Assembly (NCBI GenBank): GCA_017524445.1
Contig: JAFXVP010000064.1
Coordinates: 1-43,170 of the forward strand
DNA from: Clostridia bacterium
Lineage (GTDB): Bacteria; Bacillota; Clostridia; Christensenellales; CAG-138
Direction: 5' to 3'
Length of the DNA stretch: 43,170 nt
Of the stretch, positions 12,971 through 21,478 are shown in pieces; position 1 is the first letter of the stretch; every line of letters starts with the position of its first letter. A program made the translations under genes and the position numbers. The notes below the pieces were generated by a model. The model did no database searches and was not told the origin of the DNA. It worked only from the letters and a program-made list of their open reading frames with translations.

Positions 12971-15886
12971 ATGCTTAAAAGATGGATCGCATGTCTTCTG
13001 GCGGCGGTGATGATCCTTGGGCTGTTTGCCTGCGGCGGAAAGAATGCCGGAAACGAGCCGGCTTCCGTCGAAGATGAATACTTCCTGCCGAAAGAGGAAG
13101 GCATGAATCAGCTGACCCTGTACTGGAAGGCGAGCTCGATCGACTTCGATACGAGCGATATGTGGATCTGGTTCCCGGGCAAGGACGGCAGAGGGTATCA
13201 GATGTATCCGTGCGCGTACGGCGCGAAGTGCATGATCAACGTGCCGGCGGACGTGACGGAAGTAGGGTTCATCGTGCGCACGCACTGCTCCGATCCGTGC
13301 GGAACGGCCTGGGGCGACGCAACGAAGGACTATGACGGAGACCGTTTCGTTGAGATGGACGGCGATACCGCGGTCTATCTGGTGAGCGGCGAAGGTGCGA
13401 TCTATTACAGCAGCGACGGCGGGGCAACGCTTATGCAGAAAAAAGCAGTGAATTATGTCGGCATCGTTTCGAAGAACGAGATCAAATACAGCGTGACCCC
13501 CGCGGTCCGCATCGAGAGTCTCGATCAGATCGCAGTCTATGAGGGCGATCGGAAGCTCGAGGTCGAAAGCATGTCGAGCCTCGGAAACGAGGTCGTGATG
13601 GGCACGATCAAGCTCAAGGAGGATCTCGACGTCACGAAGCTCTATACGGTGGAGATCGAAGGGTACGAAAAGACGACCGCGATTCCGACGGACATTTTCG
13701 ATTCCAAGGACTTCATCGAAAACCATACCTATGACGGCGACGATCTCGGCGCGGTCATCGGAGCCGACGGCACGACGACCTTCAAGGTCTGGGCGCCGAC
13801 AGCAAGCCGCGTGGTGCTGAATCTCTATGAAGCGGGCAACGGCGGTGAAGCGACGCTTTCCGTTGATATGGAACTCGGGGAGAAAGGCGTATGGCAGAGC
13901 ACACAGCCCGTCGGAAGCGGCACGTACTACACCTACACCGTCGCCACGGCGATGGGCACGCAGGAAACGACCGACCCGTACGCGAAGGCACTCGGCGTGA
14001 ACGGCGAACGCGGCATGGTCGTCGATCTTGATTCCACCGATCCGGAGGGATGGGAAAAGGACGCTTATTATCAGGATCTCGAAACCTATCAGGATGCGAT
14101 CATCTGGGAGGTCCACGTGCGCGACTTCAGCAATCGCATCGCGGATTCGAAGTACCCGGGCAAGTATCTTGCCTTTACCGAAACGGGGCTTAAGAACGCC
14201 TCCGGCGAGCCGGTCGGCATGGATTATTTGAAGGATCTCGGCGTCACGCATATCCATCTGCAGCCGGTCTACGACTACGCGACAGTCGACGAGTCGAGCG
14301 ACAAACCGCAGTTCAACTGGGGTTACGATCCGAAGAATTACAACGCGCCCGAGGGCAGCTATTCGACCGACCCGTACCACGGCGAAGTCCGTGTGAACGA
14401 ATTCAAGCAGATGGTCAAAGCGCTGCACGATAACGGGTTCGCGATCGTCATGGACGTCGTTTATAACCACACCTATGACAAAAACGCGAACCTCAACAAG
14501 ATCGTACCGTATTACTACTACCGCTATCTGCCGAACGGCGACAATTCGAACGGCAGCGGCTGCGGCAACGAGACTGCGTCCGAACGCGTGATGTTCCGCA
14601 AGTTCATGGTGGACAGCGTTACATACTGGGCAACGGAATACCACATCGACGGCTTCCGCTTCGACCTGATGGGGCTGCACGATATCGAGACGATGCAGCA
14701 GATCGAGCAGGCGGTCCACACGATCAACCCGAAGGCCATCATTTACGGCGAGGGCTGGACGGGCGGCACGTCCACGCTGCTTCCCAATCTGCAGGCGGTG
14801 CAGGCAAATATCCGCAAGGTCACGGCAAGCGAAGGCGCTGCGGGCAGCATTGCGGTCTTCAACGACGCGATCCGCGACGGCTTGAAGGGCAGCGTGTTCA
14901 ACGAAAAGGATCAGGGTTACGTGAGCGGCGATCCTTCGAAGAGCCGTGCAGCGGCTGTGGCGTTCGGCATCGAGGGCGGCGGCGGAAAGAGCCAGTCGTG
15001 GAAGGTCGACAACGCAATGATCATCAACTACATGTCCTCGCACGACAACCGCACGCTGTGGGATAAGATCACCAACGCAAACCCGGACGCGACCGACGAA
15101 CAGAAGGCGGCGATGGTCCGTCTCGGCGCCGCGATCGTCATGATCTCTAAGGGCACGCCGTTCTGGCTTGCGGGTGAGGAGATGCTGCGCAGCAAGGACG
15201 GCGATCACAACAGCTACGCGTCCTCCGACGCGGTCAACAATCTTGACTGGGACGCGCTCGTGCCCGGCAGTCTCGTCGCCTCCACGCGCGACTGGTACAA
15301 GAGCCTCATCGAGATCCGCAAGGCATGGGACTTCCTGCGCGGCGCGGACGTGAGCTGCGAGGTGCTCGAGGACGCTTCGATCGTTGCGACGTACACGCTG
15401 GAAGGCGAGACCGTTGCAATCGCGGTCATCAACCCGCATGACGCGGAGATCGGCTATACCCTGCCGGAAGGCAGCTGGGGCGTGCTGATCAACGGCGACG
15501 CCATCACGGTACAGCCCGCCGAAAAACTGAGCGGCGACGTAACGGTTCCGGCGCTCGGCATGCTGCTGGTCATCGGCGACGCGCTGACCGACCCGGCAAG
15601 GGCGATCGTCGGTACGTGGGAGCTCGACGACGCCGAGGAAGAGGAGAACAAGCAGATCATTGAGACGATGAAAGCATTTGGCATGTCCATGATCTTCGAA
15701 TTCAATGCCGACGGCACAGGTCGGCTGGTCTACGTGACGGGCGAGCAGGAGGATGCGCAGGCGTTCACCTATACGATCAACGACACGCAGCTCATCGTGG
15801 ACGGCGATCCGGCAAACTACAGGATCGAAGGCGATAAACTCTATATTGTTACGGACAGCGTCACGATGATCTACAAAAAGAAGTAA
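12971..15886 (+). CDS. pulA: Type I pullulanase, surface lipoprotein
   Basis: A 971-residue debranching enzyme that hydrolyses alpha-1,6 bonds of pullulan and starch. The signal peptide ends in a lipobox, LFAC, with Cys21, so it is anchored to the outer face of the membrane. Domains in order: a PUD/CBM41-like module (~46-150), a linker beta domain, a CBM48 module (~245-335, FKVWAPTASRVVLNLY) and the GH13_14 catalytic domain. Catalytic residues are Asp565 (GFRFDLMG), Glu594 (YGEGWTGG) and Asp692 (SSHDNRT); the pullulanase signature NWGYDPKNYN is present. An extra C-terminal beta domain (~873-971, starting IVGTWELDD) resembles small lipocalin-like or DUF5640-like modules. SD GGAGGGAAAAACA precedes the ATG. 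Confidence 0.95.
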   Translation: MLKRWIACLLAAVMILGLFACGGKNAGNEPASVEDEYFLPKEEGMNQLTLYWKASSIDFDTSDMWIWFPGKDGRGYQMYPCAYGAKCMINVPADVTEVGFIVRTHCSDPCGTAWGDATKDYDGDRFVEMDGDTAVYLVSGEGAIYYSSDGGATLMQKKAVNYVGIVSKNEIKYSVTPAVRIESLDQIAVYEGDRKLEVESMSSLGNEVVMGTIKLKEDLDVTKLYTVEIEGYEKTTAIPTDIFDSKDFIENHTYDGDDLGAVIGADGTTTFKVWAPTASRVVLNLYEAGNGGEATLSVDMELGEKGVWQSTQPVGSGTYYTYTVATAMGTQETTDPYAKALGVNGERGMVVDLDSTDPEGWEKDAYYQDLETYQDAIIWEVHVRDFSNRIADSKYPGKYLAFTETGLKNASGEPVGMDYLKDLGVTHIHLQPVYDYATVDESSDKPQFNWGYDPKNYNAPEGSYSTDPYHGEVRVNEFKQMVKALHDNGFAIVMDVVYNHTYDKNANLNKIVPYYYYRYLPNGDNSNGSGCGNETASERVMFRKFMVDSVTYWATEYHIDGFRFDLMGLHDIETMQQIEQAVHTINPKAIIYGEGWTGGTSTLLPNLQAVQANIRKVTASEGAAGSIAVFNDAIRDGLKGSVFNEKDQGYVSGDPSKSRAAAVAFGIEGGGGKSQSWKVDNAMIINYMSSHDNRTLWDKITNANPDATDEQKAAMVRLGAAIVMISKGTPFWLAGEEMLRSKDGDHNSYASSDAVNNLDWDALVPGSLVASTRDWYKSLIEIRKAWDFLRGADVSCEVLEDASIVATYTLEGETVAIAVINPHDAEIGYTLPEGSWGVLINGDAITVQPAEKLSGDVTVPALGMLLVIGDALTDPARAIVGTWELDDAEEEENKQIIETMKAFGMSMIFEFNADGTGRLVYVTGEQEDAQAFTYTINDTQLIVDGDPANYRIEGDKLYIVTDSVTMIYKKK

Positions 15887-15900
15887 TATCAGGGCAACAC

Positions 15901-15928
15901 AAAAGGAGCCGCAAGGCTCCTTTTTCGT
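15901..15928 (+). terminator. Terminator after pullulanase, probably bidirectional
   Basis: AAAAGGAGCCgcaaGGCTCCTTTTT (15901-15925) is symmetrical, so it can serve both the pullulanase gene and the convergent HAD gene ending at 15942. Confidence 0.85.
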
Positions 15929-15941
15929 TACTTTGTTTTCT

Positions 15942-16610
15942 TTACAGTGTATCTATGATATCGAGAAGCTCCAGCGGATGCGAGATCACGTGCTCTGCGC
16001 CCGCTTCCTTCAGGAACGCTTCGCCGCGATAGCCCCAACCGCAGCCGACGCACTGTAAGCCCGCGTTTTTCGCAAACTGCAGATCGACGTCCATGTCGCC
16101 GAGATACAGCGTTTCCTCCCGCGAAAAGCCGAGCGATCCGCGCACGACGTCAAGCATTGTGGGATCGGGCTTTACGGGGTAGTCCGCGCACTGTCCCTGC
16201 ACGCGGGCAAAGAGCCCGTCTTCGGGGAAGAGCGTGCGGATCATCTTTTTCGCGTGCGGGTCCGGCTTGTTGGTGACGACGGCGAGCGTGATGCCGCGAT
16301 TTTTCAGCGCGCGCAGCATTTCGGGCATCTCCGGGTACGGCACGGTCGTGTCGCACAGATGCTCGGCATAGTCGGAGAGGAATCCGTCGCGCACGTCGGT
16401 CCACGCCTCGAAACGGTCCTGCGGCACGGCGTTTTTACACATATAGACGATGCTCTTTCCGATGAGACCGGAAACGCCTTCGTCCGAATAGGTCGAAAAA
16501 CCGAGCGCTTTAAGCGCGCGGTTCAGCGACGACGCGATATCCGAAAGCGTATTGCAGATCGTTCCGTCCAGATCGAACGCGACCAGCTTGAATCTGTTTT
16601 TCTGTTCCAT
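15942..16610 (-). CDS. HAD family hydrolase (phosphoglycolate phosphatase-like)
   Basis: A 222-residue HAD-superfamily phosphatase with a four-helix C1 cap. Motif I is FDLDGT with nucleophile Asp13 and acid Asp15; motif II is VVTNK; motif III is the Lys of VKPDP; motif IV is GDMDVD. It most resembles Gph/PgmB-type phosphatases acting on small phosphorylated metabolites, but the substrate cannot be assigned. There is no clear SD before the ATG. A good promoter ends 8 bases upstream, suggesting a leader of only 0-2 bases. It shares the upstream region with the divergent DUF2156 gene. Confidence 0.88.
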   Translation of the reverse strand: MEQKNRFKLVAFDLDGTICNTLSDIASSLNRALKALGFSTYSDEGVSGLIGKSIVYMCKNAVPQDRFEAWTDVRDGFLSDYAEHLCDTTVPYPEMPEMLRALKNRGITLAVVTNKPDPHAKKMIRTLFPEDGLFARVQGQCADYPVKPDPTMLDVVRGSLGFSREETLYLGDMDVDLQFAKNAGLQCVGCGWGYRGEAFLKEAGAEHVISHPLELLDIIDTL

Positions 16611-16647
16611 ACCCGGCTATTCTACACGGTATTTTCCGTTTCGTCAA
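16611..16647 (-). promoter_or_regulatory. HAD gene promoter, near-leaderless
   Basis: On the minus strand TTGACG (16642-16647) and TAGAAT (16619-16624) are 17 bases apart. The start codon follows the -10 box by 8 bases, so transcription should begin within two bases of the ATG. Confidence 0.6.
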
Positions 16648-16658
16648 TCTTTTCGGTC

Positions 16659-16686
16659 TTCACAAATTCAAAAAATATGATATACT
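16659..16686 (+). promoter_or_regulatory. Promoter of the DUF2156 operon
   Basis: TTCACA (16659-16664) and TATACT (16681-16686) with a 16-base spacer, 18 bases before the ATG at 16705. Confidence 0.5.
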
Positions 16687-16704
16687 GAAAAAACAGGAGT
16701 TATT

Positions 16705-17598
16705 ATGATCGAATACGAACGGATCACCGGTGAGAATATTTCGGCGCTGACGCCGTACTTTGAGATCTTCGCGTGCGGCATTTGCGACAACACGATCGGC
16801 GCCGTCTATCAATGGCGCGATATCTACGTGTCGTATTACGCGATCGTGGAGGGCATGCTCTGCATCCGCGCAAACTACGGCGCATACGGCGAATGCTATA
16901 CCGTGCCTTTGGGCGCGGGGGACTTTGCGGCGGCGTGCCGGGCGAACGAGGCGGACGCGAAAGCGCGCGGGATCCCGCTCAAATACTGCGTCGTGCCGAA
17001 CTGCCAGATGCCGCTTCTGAAATCGCATTACGGAGACCGCATGCAGGCGGAGAGCATCCGCGACTGGGCGGACTATATCTACGACGCGGAGAGCTTCCGC
17101 ACATTTGCGGGAAAGGCGTATCACGGGCAGAAGAACCACGTGAACCGCTTTTATCGCGAGCATCCGGACGCGGAAGCGGTCGTTGTTTCGGGAGAAGCGG
17201 ACGAGCGGGCGTGCCTCGGCTTTCTGGAACGCTTCCGGGAAAAGCACCCGGAGTTTTCCGTGCTCGAAGAAAATGAGTGGAACGGCGCAAAGGACCTTCT
17301 GATCCACCGTGAAACGCTCGGACAGACGGCGGTCGCTTTGAGGACGGGCGGCGCGGTCGTCGCGCTGGCGATCGGCGAACGGAAGGACGATATGCTCTTC
17401 GAACACGTCGAAAAGGCGATGCCGGACGTGCCCGGCGCGTATCCCGCGATGGCGCAGGCGTTCGTGAAAAGCTTTCCGGACGTGAAGTATCTGAACCGCG
17501 AGGACGACGGCGGCGATCCGGGACTTCGCTATTCCAAGGAAAGCTATAAGCCGATCGAGCTGAAAGCAAAATTTCTCGTCACCATTTGCGGCGAGTGA
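16705..17598 (+). CDS. DUF2156 (phosphatidylglycerol lysyltransferase C-terminal domain) protein
   Basis: A 297-residue protein of the DUF2156 family, a pair of GNAT folds related to the aminoacyl-transfer domain of MprF. Typical sequence blocks are YDAESFRTFAGKAYHGQKNH with VNRFYREHP in the middle, and YLNREDDGGDPGLRYSKESY near the end. Stand-alone members lack the MprF membrane part and their acceptor is unknown. An aminoacyl or acyl transfer reaction is the likely chemistry. SD AACAGGAGTTATT precedes the ATG. It is the first of four plus-strand genes separated by 5-31 bases. Confidence 0.82.
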   Translation: MIEYERITGENISALTPYFEIFACGICDNTIGAVYQWRDIYVSYYAIVEGMLCIRANYGAYGECYTVPLGAGDFAAACRANEADAKARGIPLKYCVVPNCQMPLLKSHYGDRMQAESIRDWADYIYDAESFRTFAGKAYHGQKNHVNRFYREHPDAEAVVVSGEADERACLGFLERFREKHPEFSVLEENEWNGAKDLLIHRETLGQTAVALRTGGAVVALAIGERKDDMLFEHVEKAMPDVPGAYPAMAQAFVKSFPDVKYLNREDDGGDPGLRYSKESYKPIELKAKFLVTICGE

Positions 17599-17629
17599 GA
17601 TATCAAAGACAACAGAAGGGAGAACTTTT

Positions 17630-18544
17630 ATGAAAAAACCGATTCTTTTGATCATGGCAGCGGGCATGGGCAGCCGCTTCGGCGGTCCGAAACAGATCGA
17701 GCCGATCGACGAGCACGATCACGTCATTTTAGACTTCTCGGTGTTCGACGCGATCCGCGCGGGCTTTGAGAAGGTCGTCCTCATCATCAAGAAGGAGATG
17801 GAACAGGACTTTGAGGAGCGCGTGGGAAAGCGCATCCGTCCGCACGTGCAGCTTGAGTACGCGTTCCAGTCGCTCGACAAGCTCCCCGCGGGATACGAGA
17901 TCCCCGAAGGCCGCGTGAAACCGTGGGGCACGGCGCACGCGATCCTCTGCGCAAAGGACCATCTCGACGCGCCGTTTGCGGTGCTGAACGCCGACGACTT
18001 TTACGGTGCGGACGCGTATAAAAAGATCTATGAATTCCTGAGCAAGGAGCACACCGAGAGCGAGTACGCAATGGTCGGCTATCAGCTCGGCAATACGCTT
18101 TCGGACTTCGGCTCCGTGGCGCGCGGCGTCTGCGAGATCGGACCGGACAGAAAGCTCCTGACGCTCACCGAACGGCTGAAGATCGAAAAGCGCGACGGCG
18201 CGGCGGCGTTCACCGAGGACGACGGCGCGACGTACACCCCGCTTGCGCTTGACACGCTCGTTTCGATGAACCTGTTCGGCCTGCAGCGGAGCGTTCTGGA
18301 CGAGTTCGAAAACCGCTTCCCGGCGTTCCTCGACGCAAATCTGCCGGTCAATCCCATGAAGTGCGAATACCTGCTGCCGCGCGTGCTCGACACGCTGATG
18401 CAGGAGGGCAAGATCAGCATCGAGGTGCTGGAGACCTCCGCGCGCTGGCACGGCATCACGAACCGTCCCGACCTGCCGATCCTGAAGGCGGCGATCCGTA
18501 AAATGAAGGACGAAGGACAGTATCCCGAGGAGCTCTGGAAGTAA
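17630..18544 (+). CDS. Nucleotidyltransferase (NTP-transferase family)
   Basis: A 304-residue sugar-phosphate nucleotidyltransferase-like protein. The N-terminal glycine-rich loop MAAGMGSRFGGPKQ (residues 9-22) binds the nucleotide. The central LNADDFYGADAY supplies the metal-binding Asp pair. Such enzymes activate sugar phosphates or phosphocholine-like compounds with NTPs. The ending is longer than in plain RmlA-type enzymes, and the substrate cannot be assigned. SD AAGGGAGAACTTTT precedes the ATG. It lies 31 bases after the DUF2156 gene and 5 bases before the lipoprotein gene, so they are co-transcribed. Confidence 0.85.
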   Translation: MKKPILLIMAAGMGSRFGGPKQIEPIDEHDHVILDFSVFDAIRAGFEKVVLIIKKEMEQDFEERVGKRIRPHVQLEYAFQSLDKLPAGYEIPEGRVKPWGTAHAILCAKDHLDAPFAVLNADDFYGADAYKKIYEFLSKEHTESEYAMVGYQLGNTLSDFGSVARGVCEIGPDRKLLTLTERLKIEKRDGAAAFTEDDGATYTPLALDTLVSMNLFGLQRSVLDEFENRFPAFLDANLPVNPMKCEYLLPRVLDTLMQEGKISIEVLETSARWHGITNRPDLPILKAAIRKMKDEGQYPEELWK

Positions 18545-18549
18545 GAACT

Positions 18550-19770
18550 ATGCGTAAATTCTGTTGGATCCTGCTGCTGCTTGCGGGGATGCTTTTGCTC
18601 GCGGGATGCGCAAAGCAGGGAAACACCTCCGAAAAACCTGCCGAAACGCCGGTACCCGAACCGGAAACATCGGCGATCGGCGCGGACGAGGTCGTGCTGA
18701 CGGTCGGCTCCGAGCCGGTCTACGCGGTCGTTTACCGGTATTATCTGAACGATCGGCTCAATGCGATCCGGCAGCACGGGCTTGACGATCACGACACCTA
18801 CCTTCAATACGTGTCGAACCCGAACATCAACTACCTCTACGCGTATTACGATACGCGCACGGAGGAGGGGTTAAAAGCGCTTTCCGAGGACGTTCTTACA
18901 GAGCTTGCGCTGGAAGCCGCAGCGATCGACGCCGGCACGAAGGCGGGGTATCAGCTCAACGTTGCCGAGCAGTCGTATCTCAGCCAGGCGAAGGACGACG
19001 CGGAGGAAAAGCTTTCCGATCAGCTAAAGGAAAACGGCGGCACGTACGCGTCCCGCGCGGCGTTCTTTGAAGCGACCGGGTTCACAGAGGAACGGTATGC
19101 CGAGATGTTCGTTCGCAGCATGAAAGCGGGCGTCCTCTATAACCATCTTCTGGAGGACTATAAGGCGTCGCATACGCTGACGGATGAGGAGATTCAATCG
19201 GGCTACGCGCGCATCGTGAAGGAAACGTTCACCGATCGCTACGCGGATGGCATGTATTCGCAGTATCTGTCCTACTATCTGCAGGGCAAACGGACGTTCC
19301 CGTCGCTGTACATTCCGGAGGACGCGCTCTTTATCCGGCTGTTCGTCAAAACGGACGTGACCGACGAGCAGATCGAATCGTTCACGGCGCAGGCGGAGAC
19401 GGATTTTGAGACGCTGTACGTAAGCCGTGACAATGAATTCATCTCGCAGGGCAGCGCGGGCGATGTTGCGGTCGCGCCGAAGGACGAGCTGTTGATCGGG
19501 CTGTACGACGCGGCAAAGGACGTGCCGGTCGGAAGCGTCGGAACGATGAAAAGCGAGAAGGACGGCAAAACGCTGTTCTGCCTGTTCCTGCGCGTGGAGG
19601 GCGAGACCGGCGTCGTCGATATCGACCGCTATCCCGGCGTGCGCGAACGCATTATGAATCAGCTTCTGGGCGCAAAGTGCATGGACACGCTCCGCGAAAC
19701 GGTGAAGGATCCGTCGGTCACGACCCGTAACGAAGACGTGATCAAGGCGATTATCTCCGCGATCGGATAA
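18550..19770 (+). CDS. Lipoprotein resembling SurA/PrsA-type peptidyl-prolyl isomerase chaperones
   Basis: A 406-residue exported lipoprotein. The signal peptide ends in LLAGC (lipidated Cys20), followed by a Pro/Glu/Thr-rich linker. The helical region that follows (about 48-240), with VGSEPVYAVVYRYYLND and a long Ala/Glu-rich stretch, resembles the SurA/PrsA N-terminal chaperone fold. The later segment (~255-370) could be a degenerate parvulin-like domain, although I see no clear parvulin active-site His pattern. A foldase or substrate-binding role outside the membrane is inferred. It is third in the four-gene cluster. Confidence 0.65.
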   Translation: MRKFCWILLLLAGMLLLAGCAKQGNTSEKPAETPVPEPETSAIGADEVVLTVGSEPVYAVVYRYYLNDRLNAIRQHGLDDHDTYLQYVSNPNINYLYAYYDTRTEEGLKALSEDVLTELALEAAAIDAGTKAGYQLNVAEQSYLSQAKDDAEEKLSDQLKENGGTYASRAAFFEATGFTEERYAEMFVRSMKAGVLYNHLLEDYKASHTLTDEEIQSGYARIVKETFTDRYADGMYSQYLSYYLQGKRTFPSLYIPEDALFIRLFVKTDVTDEQIESFTAQAETDFETLYVSRDNEFISQGSAGDVAVAPKDELLIGLYDAAKDVPVGSVGTMKSEKDGKTLFCLFLRVEGETGVVDIDRYPGVRERIMNQLLGAKCMDTLRETVKDPSVTTRNEDVIKAIISAIG

Positions 19771-19780
19771 GGAGAAATCA

Positions 19781-20617
19781 ATGGAAAAAAGAAAAATGGG
19801 GAATTCCCCGGAAAGAGTCTATAAAAGCGCACGGATCGCGATCATTCTGCTGGTCGCGCTGACCGTTGTCAACATTCTCATGAGTATTGCGCATATCGAC
19901 CGGTACTTTGTATCGTCGGTGTTCATGTCGTATTTCATGGTTGCGATCATTCCTAATGTGGCACTCGGCGCCGGGATCGCCTTCGCGATCCTCGTGCCGT
20001 ATCTGCTCGCGTTCCTCCTGTCCAAGAAGAAGGCGGGCTGGATGATCGCCGCGCTGGTGCTGTTTGCGCTCGATACGCTGTTCGTGATCTTCACCATGTT
20101 TCTGCTGTATCGGATCGGCGAAAGCCCGTGGTCGATGCTGCTTGACCTCGTGCTGCACGCATTCGTTATCTTTGAACTGGTGATGGGCGTGAAATACCGC
20201 GAAGCGGCGACGGCCGAAAAGGACGAAGATGGTCCGGCGATGCCGAGCGACGAAGACGGAACGTATCAGGAGGTTGTCAGCATTGTTGCGCTGTCCAAAG
20301 AGAACGGCAAGCACACCATGGAGGCGTCCGGCGTTGTTCGTTTCTATGAAAACGAAATGGCGATCGGTACGGTCAACACGACGCAGACAGTGCTGATCGG
20401 CGCCGTGTATGCCTCGCCGACGGAGCGGATGCGGTTTGCATATTCCGAGATCGCGCGTGTGTTCTATGCGAAAAAGAATGAGCGTACGATCCAAATCAAT
20501 CTTGCGGATGGGCGCTATGTGTATTTCATGTTCGGGACGATTGCCAACGCGAACCGCGAGCAGCTGATTGAGCAGCTGTACGCGCACGGCTTCACGGTCG
20601 AACCGTTTGCGGAGTAA
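19781..20617 (+). CDS. Multi-spanning membrane protein with soluble C-terminal domain
   Basis: A 278-residue protein. The N-terminal ~145 residues contain about five transmembrane helices. After a charged linker (AATAEKDEDGPAMPSDEDG) comes a ~100-residue soluble domain. Its pattern (GVVRFYENEMAIGT, FAYSEIARVFYAKKNERTIQINLADGRYVYFMF, then a C-terminal helix) resembles a bacterial PH-like fold, seven strands and a capping helix. No function is known to me. SD GGAGAAATCA precedes the ATG, and it is the last gene of the cluster, closed by a terminator at 20633. Confidence 0.65.
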   Translation: MEKRKMGNSPERVYKSARIAIILLVALTVVNILMSIAHIDRYFVSSVFMSYFMVAIIPNVALGAGIAFAILVPYLLAFLLSKKKAGWMIAALVLFALDTLFVIFTMFLLYRIGESPWSMLLDLVLHAFVIFELVMGVKYREAATAEKDEDGPAMPSDEDGTYQEVVSIVALSKENGKHTMEASGVVRFYENEMAIGTVNTTQTVLIGAVYASPTERMRFAYSEIARVFYAKKNERTIQINLADGRYVYFMFGTIANANREQLIEQLYAHGFTVEPFAE

Positions 20618-20632
20618 GTCCCAAAAATCAAT

Positions 20633-20658
20633 GAGGAGGTTTTCACCTCCTCTTTTTG
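20633..20658 (+). terminator. Terminator of the 16705-20617 cluster
   Basis: GAGGAGGT (20633-20640), loop TTTC, ACCTCCTC (20645-20652), then TTTTTGTG. Confidence 0.85.
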
Positions 20659-20668
20659 TGTGCGTCCG

Positions 20669-21478
20669 TTATTGTTTCAGTTCCAGCGCGCGGCGGTAGA
20701 CCTGCTTTTTGGGAAGGGAGAGACGGTCGGCGGCGATCGCCGCGGCGTCCTTGACCGATTCGGTCTTCAAAAGATCCGTGAGAAGCGCGTCGAGGTCCGG
20801 CGCGGCTTCCTCTGCCTTTTGCCCCGGAACGAAGCAGATCACGCATTCGCCTTTCGGCTCCTCGGAAAAGCGTTTGATGAGCTCGGACAGCGTGCCGGTC
20901 ACGACGGTTTCAAACTTTTTGGTAAGCTCCCGAAGGACCGCGGCGGGTCCGTCGCCGAAACGCTCCAAAAGGTCCATAAGCGTTGCCTGCACACGGTGCG
21001 GGCTTTCGTAGAGAATGACCTGATGACGCACGGACGCGATCGCGTCGAGCGTTTCGCGGCGCGGCGCGCTTTCCCGCGGGAGAAAGCCGAAAAAGCTGAA
21101 CGGCTGTGCAGGAAGTCCGGAGAGCACGGCGGCGATGACCGCGGCGCTCGGGCCGGGGATCACGGTGTGGGGAAGCCCCTCTCTCTGGCACGCCGCGACG
21201 AGCATCGCGCCGGGATCGGAAACGCCCGGCATGCCCGCGTCGGAAACATAGGCGACGTCGCGTCCGTCCTTCAGAACGGAAACGACCTCCTCCGTGCGTT
21301 CGCGCTCGTTGTGCGTGTGAAGCGACCGGGTCGGCTTTTTGATGTTGAAATGGTTCAGAAGCAGCCCCGTATGGCGCGTGTCCTCGCAGTAGATCACGTC
21401 GACCGCGGACAGGACTTCGACCGCCCGCGGGGAGAGGTCGCCGAGGTTTCCGATGGGCGTTGCGACAAGGTACAGCAT
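20669..21478 (-). CDS. rsmI: 16S rRNA (cytidine-1402 2'-O)-methyltransferase
   Basis: A 269-residue tetrapyrrole-methylase-fold enzyme that 2'-O-methylates C1402 of 16S rRNA. Hallmarks are LYLVATPIGNLGDLSPRA at the start, CEDTRHTG, YVSDAGMPGVSDPG, VIPGPSA and the FFGFLPRES segment followed by ILYESPHR. The length is typical. Its ATG shares its A with the TGA stop of the DnaC/DnaI gene upstream, so it is translationally coupled and is the last gene of the DnaD-DnaC-rsmI operon. Confidence 0.96.
   Translation of the reverse strand: MLYLVATPIGNLGDLSPRAVEVLSAVDVIYCEDTRHTGLLLNHFNIKKPTRSLHTHNERERTEEVVSVLKDGRDVAYVSDAGMPGVSDPGAMLVAACQREGLPHTVIPGPSAAVIAAVLSGLPAQPFSFFGFLPRESAPRRETLDAIASVRHQVILYESPHRVQATLMDLLERFGDGPAAVLRELTKKFETVVTGTLSELIKRFSEEPKGECVICFVPGQKAEEAAPDLDALLTDLLKTESVKDAAAIAADRLSLPKKQVYRRALELKQ

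Noticed and set aside
11918..15439. A 1173-codon open frame antisense to cysK and pullulanase
   Set aside because: It is a by-product of GC-rich codon bias: it runs through a promoter, a terminator and two unrelated genes, has Arg/Val/Asp-rich composition and no recognisable domain.
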